From: an uncultured Collinsella sp. | Lineage (GTDB): Bacteria; Actinomycetota; Coriobacteriia; Coriobacteriales; Coriobacteriaceae | Length of the DNA: 5,048 nt | Direction: 5' to 3' | Assembly (NCBI GenBank): GCA_900553935.1 | Contig: USFK01000124.1 | Coordinates: forward strand, 1-5,048 | Notes under the pieces: generated by a model | The model's database searches: none | The model's input: the letters and a program-made list of their open reading frames with translations, nothing else | What the model was told of the DNA's origin: nothing | In this document: one piece after another, positions 1-4,394 of the stretch | Layout of the letters: each line of letters opens with the position of its first letter | Numbering within the stretch: the stretch's first letter is position 1 | Translations under genes and position numbers: made by a program

Positions 1-675
1 CCATTGAGTTTGAGGAGTGCGAAACGCTTTCCGATGTGGACCGCGGCGGCTTCGGCTCGACCGGACGAAAATACCAGCACCTTTGGACACCCCGGGCATG
101 ACGAGCTCGTGGCTCCCCTCGCCCACGTTGTAGTAGCCGAGCTCCTCCATCAAAAAGTCGCTCGCCCGGTAGGCCCCGTACGCCTCGTCGACAAAATCGA
201 CCTTGGCAAACCGCAGATCGGGCTTGGTACTACGCATCTCCTCGAGGTCGCACGCCACAGGACCCCAGTTGTAGAGGCTCCCACCGCTCGCGTTGAGCTC
301 CAGGCAGAGCTCCGTCCCCTCAAAAAAGGCGGGCATCCCCACGCGGAGCATCTCCGCTACCATGCGCTCGAGCACCGCGCGCGGAAAGCAACAGTCGAGG
401 ATAACCTTGCCGTCGAGCACCACGTGCGCTCCGTCGAGCGAAACATATCCGCGAAACGGGAGGTTGTTGAGCAGCTGGTCGATCCCCACCCGGGCGCGTC
501 CAGTCGAGAGAATCGGAATGCCGCCGCGCTCGGCGAACTCCTCCACGGCGCGCACCACGCGCTCAGTGGGAAAGCTGCCGGGGCCCGTTACGGGATCGCG
601 GCACACCAACGTCCCGTCAACGTCGAAAAACGCAACGACCGGACCCTTCTCTAAGCGCACCCCGCCGGCGCTCAC
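1..675 (-). CDS. HAD-superfamily (Cof-type, C2-cap) phosphatase, 3' part outside the window
   Basis: Likely a cytoplasmic Mg-dependent phosphatase acting on a small phosphorylated metabolite, plausibly a sugar phosphate made by the upstream PTS (inference). The reading frame is open for 225 codons and leaves the window. HAD motif I is FFDVDGTL at residues 16-23 (nucleophile D18, acid/base D20). Motif II is STGR at 57-60. SLDGAHV at 79-85 resembles the family's SNGA strand, a C2 cap follows, and motif III lysine is K198 in GSHELVMPGVSKG. The start is GTG at 675, overlapping the previous stop as GTGA, with GGGGAG five bases upstream; no in-frame ATG occurs before residue 105. This implies translational coupling with the ceramidase-like gene. 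The last 20 or so codons look wrong: the GDxxND motif IV expected about 23 residues after K198 is not in frame, and coding character moves to another frame (see findings). Family assignment is firm, substrate unknown, intactness doubtful. Confidence 0.85.
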   Translation of the reverse strand, partial: MSAGGVRLEKGPVVAFFDVDGTLVCRDPVTGPGSFPTERVVRAVEEFAERGGIPILSTGRARVGIDQLLNNLPFRGYVSLDGAHVVLDGKVILDCCFPRAVLERMVAEMLRVGMPAFFEGTELCLELNASGGSLYNWGPVACDLEEMRSTKPDLRFAKVDFVDEAYGAYRASDFLMEELGYYNVGEGSHELVMPGVSKGAGIFVRSSRSRRGPHRKAFRTPQTQW

Positions 676-1904
676 AGCTGCTCCCCATAGGACGCGAGCA
701 TCTGCTCGGTCCAACCCTTGGGCATCTGAGTCACGTAGCTCTCGTAGCTCGAACCACCATAGGTGTGGGCGGCGACAAAATAGCCCTGGTAATCGTTGGC
801 GTAGCCGATGATCACCGGATGCTTGCCCGTCCCGTCGAACGCACCCTTGACGATGGCGCCTAGCTCGCTTGCAAGCTCGCCGGGGAAGGTCGTGAACACC
901 ACCGAGCCAAAGTCGAGCGTCGTCATCGCAACGGTGAAGTCCATCTCGTGGCGCTGGAGCTGCTGCTCGAGCATCTCCTTCTCGGTATCGGCGAGTTTCT
1001 TCTCGTCAAACGTGGGATTGTTGGCGAGCACCTCGAGCACCTCGTCAAGCTGCGCCTGGTACTGCGGGTAAAAGTCCTCGTTGTTGTAGTGGACATGGTG
1101 CTCAAACCGCGAAACCTTGGGCGCAGCGAGCTCAATGGGCTCAAAGGCGCCCTTTATGATCTCGCCCGCGATGCCGTTGCTCACGCGGCGGAGCTCCGCA
1201 AAGTCGTTGCCCTGGCGGAACTGTCGGTTGCCCAAATCGCCCGAGGCGCCGGTAAAGATATACGGCACGCAGCCGATCCAGTCCGCAAGCTTGTCGCGCA
1301 CGCCTCCCTGCACGTCGGTCGTGAGCAGGCGGTTGGTGGGGCCGACCACCGTGGCATGGCAGTTGAAGTTGAGCATCGCGCCCAGCGTCTTGCCGCCCTC
1401 AGCCACAAAGCGCAGCACCAGGGCCTCATCGTCAAACGGCAGGTCGGCATCGTTGCGGTTGGAATACCAACCGCGTACGTGCCTCGTGAGCATCTCGGGC
1501 GCGGCGTCGACGAGCTCCTCATCCAAACCCGTCGCCGCCTGCAGCACCAGCCCCGTGACCAGCTCGACATAGCCGGGCGTGGTGGGGATGCCCATGGCGC
1601 CCGCGCCCTCAAAGCCGTTGGCGCACGAGTGCGAGTGGATGGAGTTGATCACGATGTTCTCGCTCGCGACCCCAAGCCCCGCGGCGAGGCCCTCGCGCAT
1701 CGCGCGGGTCGTCTGGGCCGTGAGGATGCACACGTCGATCGATACAAAGAGCGACCGTGTGCCCTCGACCTCGAGCAGGAGCAGCGTCGCACGCGGCGTA
1801 TCGTGCACGCCCGTCGCCGGCTGCTTGCGGATGGGATGGATATAGCCCTCCATCCAAAACGTGCCCGCGGGAGTGATATCGACAGATATGCTTGCAGCCT
1901 TCAT
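672..1904 (-). CDS. Neutral/alkaline ceramidase-family protein (N-terminal catalytic domain only)
   Basis: A 410-residue member of the neutral/alkaline non-lysosomal ceramidase family, zinc amidohydrolases that cleave N-acyl bonds. Family landmarks appear in order: DITP at 9-12; HDTPRATLL at 34-42; IHSHS at 89-93, matching the family HTHSG zinc motif (H90, H92); NFNCHATVVGP at 179-189 (H183); GASGDLGNR at 219-227; FPGELASELG at 340-349 (E343); and GYANDYQGY at 367-375 (Y372). These match the His/His/Glu/Tyr zinc set known from the Pseudomonas enzyme. Two departures stand out: the nucleophilic serine of the family GDxSPN motif falls on glycine in GDLGNR, and the protein is far shorter than the roughly 650-residue enzymes, lacking their C-terminal Ig-like domain. 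No signal peptide or membrane segment is seen, so it is probably cytoplasmic, unlike secreted ceramidases. The ATG start has AAAGGAG four to five bases upstream. True ceramidase activity is unlikely; an amide or ester hydrolase on a PTS-derived compound is a guess. Confidence 0.85.
   Translation of the reverse strand: MKAASISVDITPAGTFWMEGYIHPIRKQPATGVHDTPRATLLLLEVEGTRSLFVSIDVCILTAQTTRAMREGLAAGLGVASENIVINSIHSHSCANGFEGAGAMGIPTTPGYVELVTGLVLQAATGLDEELVDAAPEMLTRHVRGWYSNRNDADLPFDDEALVLRFVAEGGKTLGAMLNFNCHATVVGPTNRLLTTDVQGGVRDKLADWIGCVPYIFTGASGDLGNRQFRQGNDFAELRRVSNGIAGEIIKGAFEPIELAAPKVSRFEHHVHYNNEDFYPQYQAQLDEVLEVLANNPTFDEKKLADTEKEMLEQQLQRHEMDFTVAMTTLDFGSVVFTTFPGELASELGAIVKGAFDGTGKHPVIIGYANDYQGYFVAAHTYGGSSYESYVTQMPKGWTEQMLASYGEQL
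681..686 (-). promoter_or_regulatory. Ribosome binding site for the HAD gene, inside the ceramidase-like gene
   Basis: GGGGAG on the minus strand lies five bases before the GTG at 675. It sits within the last codons of the preceding gene. It decides the GTG start and supports re-initiation by ribosomes finishing the upstream gene. Confidence 0.65.
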
Positions 1905-1908
1905 GGCT

Positions 1909-1914
1909 CTCCTT
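1909..1914 (-). promoter_or_regulatory. Ribosome binding site for the ceramidase-like gene
   Basis: AAGGAG on the minus strand, four bases before the ATG at 1904. It starts only two bases after the U-tract of the terminator at 1917-1949, so a transcript ending there would lack this site. Confidence 0.8.
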
Positions 1915-1916
1915 TC

Positions 1917-1949
1917 AAAAAAGCCCGAGACGCACAGGGCGCCCCGGGC
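1917..1949 (-). terminator. Intrinsic terminator between the NIF3-like and ceramidase-like genes
   Basis: Read on the minus strand, bases 1949-1923 fold into a continuous 11-base-pair stem with a five-base loop (CCUGU). The arms begin GCCCG and end CGGGC, and two G-U pairs are included. Six U follow directly (1922-1917). The U-tract is on the minus-strand side only, so the element works in the direction of the genes. It begins 21 bases after the NIF3-like stop codon. It would end, or partly attenuate, transcription before the ceramidase-like and HAD genes. Confidence 0.85.
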
Positions 1950-1970
1950 ATGCAGTGCAGATATTGTTCG

Positions 1971-2837
1971 CTATGCGACCACGTAGCGGTACGTGTCTCC
2001 CATCGGCACAAACGTGGCCGGGATTTCGCTCGTCCCCAGAGCCTCGGGCAGCCAGTTGACCATGTACTCCATACCGGGCTCCTCCAGGTTGAAGTGCCCG
2101 ATGGTGATGGCGCACCGGTTTTGGCCGAGCATGCCGGAGTCGCGGATGTACTCGCACGTGGTGAAGTCGATGAACTCCATGGTCATGAGGCAATCGTTGG
2201 CCTCGGCATCGGTACGGTTGATCTCGGCGGTATCGCTCTTGGCGTCGCCGGTCACATGCATCGGGACGCGAACGCTCTTGACGCGCGCGTGCGGGTCGCC
2301 GGTAATACGTGTGCCGTTGAGGCCGAGCTTGTGCACGAGCTCCTGCGCGAGCTCCGTGGCGTCTGTCTCGGGGATCTGGTACTCCAGGCAAAAGCCCTTG
2401 TCCTCGCCCACGCGGTAGTCGAGCCAGCCGAGCTTATCGGCCAGACCGTAGAAGATGCCGTCTGCCAGAGCACCGTCCGCGTCGATGGGCACGCGCGAGT
2501 GGATATAGTCGTGGCAGCGCCAGACGGCACCGCCCCACTCGTCGAGCAGGGTCTTCTTGGCCTTGAACGTTACGGTATCGCCCACCACGTCCTGATGGTC
2601 GCCATGGTTCCAAAAAAGTGCCTCGTGGCTGATGATCAGGTTGGCGCCAAGCTCCTGAGCGCGGCGGATGATATCTGCCGTGGGCCAGATGCAGGTAACG
2701 ATGCCCGTGCACTCGGTGTCGGTAGAGCTGTAGAGCACCTGGTCGCGCGTAGTCGCGTCGTCGATTGCCTTGCCGGTAAACGAGTCCACGCCTGTCGAGA
2801 AGTCCTTGACGTGTTGGATAACCTCGCTGATGAGCAT
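1971..2837 (-). CDS. NIF3-like dinuclear metal centre protein
   Basis: A 288-residue protein of the NIF3 (YbgI/YqfO) family, which forms toroidal hexamers with a two-metal site. Its biochemical role is not settled, although GTP cyclohydrolase I-like and hydrolase activities have been proposed for family members. ADIIRRAQELGANLIISHEALFW at 54-76 matches the family strand-helix followed by HHGxFW. RVPIDADG at 115-122 matches the HLPLD motif (D119 as metal ligand), and GHFNLEEPG at 247-255 matches the GHxxxE motif (H248, E252). The second histidine of the HH pair is replaced by glutamate (E72), so the metal site is H71/E72/D119/H248/E252 by my alignment from memory. It is soluble, with no signal peptide. 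The start ATG has AAGGAG six bases upstream. It lies 57 bases after the EIIA gene, with a terminator shortly after its own stop, so it is probably co-transcribed with EIIA. A role in processing the imported substrate is inference from position only. Confidence 0.85.
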   Translation of the reverse strand: MLISEVIQHVKDFSTGVDSFTGKAIDDATTRDQVLYSSTDTECTGIVTCIWPTADIIRRAQELGANLIISHEALFWNHGDHQDVVGDTVTFKAKKTLLDEWGGAVWRCHDYIHSRVPIDADGALADGIFYGLADKLGWLDYRVGEDKGFCLEYQIPETDATELAQELVHKLGLNGTRITGDPHARVKSVRVPMHVTGDAKSDTAEINRTDAEANDCLMTMEFIDFTTCEYIRDSGMLGQNRCAITIGHFNLEEPGMEYMVNWLPEALGTSEIPATFVPMGDTYRYVVA

Positions 2838-2843
2838 ATGAAT

Positions 2844-2849
2844 CTCCTT
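2844..2849 (-). promoter_or_regulatory. Ribosome binding site for the NIF3-like gene
   Basis: AAGGAG on the minus strand with six bases to the ATG at 2837. It fixes this start. Confidence 0.8.
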
Positions 2850-2874
2850 TTGGAACTAAATGACCAACCGCATG

Positions 2875-2890
2875 TGCCGTCTGAGCGGCA
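2875..2890 (-). other. Small hairpin between the EIIA and NIF3-like genes
   Basis: TGCCG (2875-2879) and CGGCA (2886-2890) form a five-base-pair stem with a six-base loop, four bases past the EIIA stop codon. No U-tract follows, so it is not a terminator. It may protect the 3' end of the EIIA message or be incidental. Confidence 0.4.
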
Positions 2891-2894
2891 GATG

Positions 2895-3296
2895 CTACTC
2901 GTCGTCCTCGTCGTCCTCGACCTGGATGGTGTTGAGGAGTTTGATGGACTGCCCGGCCATGTCGATCGCGTTCTGGATACCCTCGGCCGTGAGCGGCGCA
3001 GGTGCCAGGCAGAGCTCCATCGCCAGGACCACATTGACGCCCGCCACCACAAAGACGTTGGGGGCCACGTAGGGCAGAAACTTCTGATTGACACTGCCTG
3101 CCAGGATGTCGGTCAAAACGAGCACCTCGTCGTCGGGAGAAATCGCGTCGAACACGGCCTCGACCTGCGGCTCGAGCGGCGTATCGTCCACGTACGCGCA
3201 GATCACGTGAAAGTCGCACTTGGCGCCCAGAAACTCCAGCGTATCGGCCAAGCCCTGAGCAAATTTATGGTGCGACGCAAGGATTACCTGCCTCAT
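2895..3296 (-). CDS. PTS mannose-family EIIA domain protein
   Basis: A 133-residue cytoplasmic phosphoryl carrier of the mannose/fructose/sorbose PTS family. It accepts phosphate from HPr on a histidine and passes it to EIIB. VILASHHKFAQGL at 4-16 matches the family motif containing the active histidine (H9 by alignment; the usual glycine after it is a second histidine here). EVLVLTDILAGSVNQ at 57-71 matches the TDLxGGSPxN motif with D63. VFVVAGVNVVLAMEL at 81-95 matches the GVNLPMLxE region. The length fits a stand-alone EIIA rather than a fused EIIAB. The ATG at 3296 has AAGGAG seven bases upstream, and the frame upstream of it has no family similarity. The C-terminus ends in an acidic run, EDDEDDE, from repeated codons. 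It is separated from EIID by 216 structured bases, suggesting separate control, and is followed by the NIF3-like gene. Confidence 0.92.
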   Translation of the reverse strand: MRQVILASHHKFAQGLADTLEFLGAKCDFHVICAYVDDTPLEPQVEAVFDAISPDDEVLVLTDILAGSVNQKFLPYVAPNVFVVAGVNVVLAMELCLAPAPLTAEGIQNAIDMAGQSIKLLNTIQVEDDEDDE

Positions 3297-3303
3297 GAGC
3301 CAA

Positions 3304-3309
3304 CTCCTT
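3304..3309 (-). promoter_or_regulatory. Ribosome binding site for EIIA, with a complementary sequence upstream
   Basis: AAGGAG on the minus strand, seven bases before the ATG at 3296. The seven-base stretch TAAGGAG (3310-3304) is exactly complementary to CTCCTTA at 3381-3375, in the loop of the upstream hairpin, so the site could be masked. Confidence 0.8.
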
Positions 3310-3316
3310 ATGTAGC

Positions 3317-3335
3317 AGCGGGAGTGAACCCCGCT
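3317..3335 (-). other. Hairpin just upstream of the EIIA ribosome binding site
   Basis: On the minus strand AGCGGG (3335-3330) pairs with CCCGCT (3322-3317), giving six base pairs with a seven-base loop GTTCACT. It ends six bases before TAAGGAG. It is not followed by a U-tract and could act as a spacer or protective structure in the EIIA leader. Confidence 0.5.
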
Positions 3336-3340
3336 AAACA

Positions 3341-3410
3341 AACCGTTCCATGGCACCCGCCGCGCACAAGCGTGTAAGGAGACGTGCAAGGCGGGTGCGG
3401 TGGAACGGTT
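3341..3410 (-). promoter_or_regulatory. Long hairpin in the EIID-EIIA gap, imperfect terminator or attenuator
   Basis: On the minus strand AACCGTTCCA (3410-3401) pairs with TGGAACGGTT (3350-3341), and GCACCCGCC (3398-3390) pairs with GGCGGGTGC (3361-3353). This gives 19 base pairs interrupted by one 2x2 internal loop. The 28-base loop (3389-3362) has a small GCAC/GTGC stem and displays CTCCTTA, the complement of the EIIA Shine-Dalgarno. The stem runs into a broken U-rich tail (TTTGTTTAG). It is far too long and perfect to be chance, but whether it terminates, attenuates or only blocks nucleases is not visible. Confidence 0.8.
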
Positions 3411-3433
3411 CGCTCAAATCAGATACGAACCGT
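3405..3433 (-). promoter_or_regulatory. Alternative hairpin competing with the long hairpin at 3341-3410
   Basis: On the minus strand ACGGTTCG (3433-3426) pairs perfectly with CGAACCGT (3412-3405), an eight-base-pair stem with a 13-base loop. Bases 3405-3410 are also the outer arm of the long hairpin at 3341-3410, so the two folds cannot be complete at once. This is the arrangement expected for an antiterminator/terminator pair; function is inferred. Confidence 0.65.
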
Positions 3434-3438
3434 AACAC

Positions 3439-3468
3439 CGGGGCCGTGGGATGGCGCCCACAGCCCCG
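3439..3468 (-). other. GC-rich 12-base-pair hairpin in the EIID-EIIA gap
   Basis: On the minus strand CGGGGCTGTGGG (3468-3457) pairs with CCCACGGCCCCG (3450-3439) around a six-base loop. The single non-Watson-Crick position is G-U in minus-strand RNA but A-C on the plus strand, which agrees with transcription on the minus strand. No U-tract follows, so it is more likely a message-stabilising or processing element than an intrinsic terminator. Confidence 0.7.
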
Positions 3469-3495
3469 TCGGCGGTCGGGGGAAGCCACCGACGG
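3466..3495 (-). other. GC-rich 10-base-pair hairpin just after EIID
   Basis: On the minus strand CCGTCGGTGG (3495-3486) pairs with CCGCCGACGG (3475-3466) around a ten-base loop, with one U-G pair. It starts 18 bases past the EIID stop. Its 3' arm shares three bases with the next hairpin (3439-3468), so the two must stack end to end or trade base pairs. No U-tract follows. Confidence 0.7.
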
Positions 3496-3512
3496 AGGAA
3501 AAGTGAAGGAAC

Positions 3513-4394
3513 TTAGGCGGCCAGGATACCGAAGGCGGCGCAGACGCAGCTCACGGCAAGGATACCAAGGATGATCCAGTTGAGCTTGACGCCCTTCTTG
3601 ATCAGTTTGTAGACCACGACGGCCAAGAGCAGACCCAAGATGTTGGGGAAGATCTGGTCGAGCACGCCCTCCTGGATACCGAGCGAGATCTCGCCGTACT
3701 GGAACACGAGGGGCGTGGTGAGCTTGACGGAGCTGTAGATCAGCGAGCCGACCACGGTAAGGCCGAGGATGGAGGCGGCGTCGGTGAGGACGTTGAGCTT
3801 ATCGCCCATCTTGGTCACCACGGAAGCGCCCGCCTTGTAGCCCTGGACGTAGTTCTGCATACGCCAGAAGTACAGGGCGGCCCAGACCGCCAGCCACAGG
3901 AGGATGCCAACGGGGCTTCCCTGCTGGGCCATATAGCCGGCGATGGAGCCGAGGATCGTCATCGGCAGGATCCAGATAAAGACGTCGCCGATACCGGAGA
4001 TGGGGCCCATGAGGCCGACCTTGAGGTCGTTCTCGGCATGGATGCCGTTAAGGTGGCCCTTATCCTCCATGGCGAGGCCGGCACCGAGAAGCAGGCCCGA
4101 GACGGGAGGCGTGGCGTTGAACACGCAGTCGAGCTGGTTCAGGATCGCGGTGTTGAAGGCGTCCTCGTCGTTGCCGTAGATCTTGCGAAGCGCGTAGTAG
4201 GAGGCGAACATGGCGCACGGGGCGTTCTGCGTGGCGTAGGAGTACGAGACCGTATCCATCAGGCACATACGGCGCGAGCAGATCTTGAGGTCTTCGTCGG
4301 TAAGGACGGGCTCATAGGAGCCATCGGGGAGTTGTACGGGGGCCGGAGCCTCGTTGAAGTCCTTGAATTCCTTGGGCTTGAAGAAGTTACTCAT
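3513..4394 (-). CDS. PTS mannose-family EIID membrane component
   Basis: A 293-residue inner-membrane subunit that forms the sugar channel with EIIC. After a hydrophilic N-terminus, the characteristic segment YATQNAPCAMFA (residues 53-64) is followed by FNATPPVSGLLLGAGLAMED at 92-111 and KVGLMGPISGIGD at 125-137, both EIID hallmarks. Hydrophobic membrane segments lie at about 139-157, 162-178, 206-221, 248-264 and 271-292. The chosen start is ATG at 4394, giving an eight-base overlap with the EIIC stop; GGAGG lies 11 bases upstream, slightly far. An upstream in-frame ATG at 4412 is rejected because it sits against this GGAGG and has no ribosome binding site of its own. The overlap implies coupled synthesis with EIIC. 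The protein ends at TAA, followed by the structured gap. Substrate specificity cannot be read from the sequence. Confidence 0.93.
   Translation of the reverse strand: MSNFFKPKEFKDFNEAPAPVQLPDGSYEPVLTDEDLKICSRRMCLMDTVSYSYATQNAPCAMFASYYALRKIYGNDEDAFNTAILNQLDCVFNATPPVSGLLLGAGLAMEDKGHLNGIHAENDLKVGLMGPISGIGDVFIWILPMTILGSIAGYMAQQGSPVGILLWLAVWAALYFWRMQNYVQGYKAGASVVTKMGDKLNVLTDAASILGLTVVGSLIYSSVKLTTPLVFQYGEISLGIQEGVLDQIFPNILGLLLAVVVYKLIKKGVKLNWIILGILAVSCVCAAFGILAA

Noticed and set aside
4..654. A 216-codon plus-strand open frame
   Set aside because: It is the mirror frame of the HAD gene, which has clear motifs.
3297..3340. A promoter for EIIA (TTGTTT, 18 bases, TACATA)
   Set aside because: The match to sigma-70 boxes is weak (about three of six each) and the start point would fall on the Shine-Dalgarno sequence.
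3334..3351. A five-codon minus-strand frame (MERFV) that could be a leader peptide
   Set aside because: It has no good ribosome binding site and lies inside the hairpin arm; a frame this short is expected by chance.
948..3377. An 809-codon open frame on the plus strand spanning three genes and two gaps
   Set aside because: It is exactly antisense, codon on codon, to the ceramidase-like, NIF3-like and EIIA genes, which happen to share one frame. In GC-rich genes with few TTA, CTA and TCA codons the mirror frame stays open. The protein has no recognisable domain.
3297..3389. Extending EIIA upstream to a TTG at 3389
   Set aside because: The extra 31 residues match nothing in the family, no ribosome binding site precedes the TTG, and ATG 3296 has an excellent one.
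3401..3415. A cre-like operator in TGGAACGGTTCGCT
   Set aside because: It does not keep the cre CG spacing, it is fully explained as a hairpin arm, and CcpA-type control is not expected in a GC-rich actinobacterium.
3384..3506. A 40-codon GTG-start frame on the plus strand preceded by TAAGGAG
   Set aside because: The spacing to the GTG is only two bases, the peptide is glycine/proline-rich with no family look, and the DNA is better explained by minus-strand hairpins.
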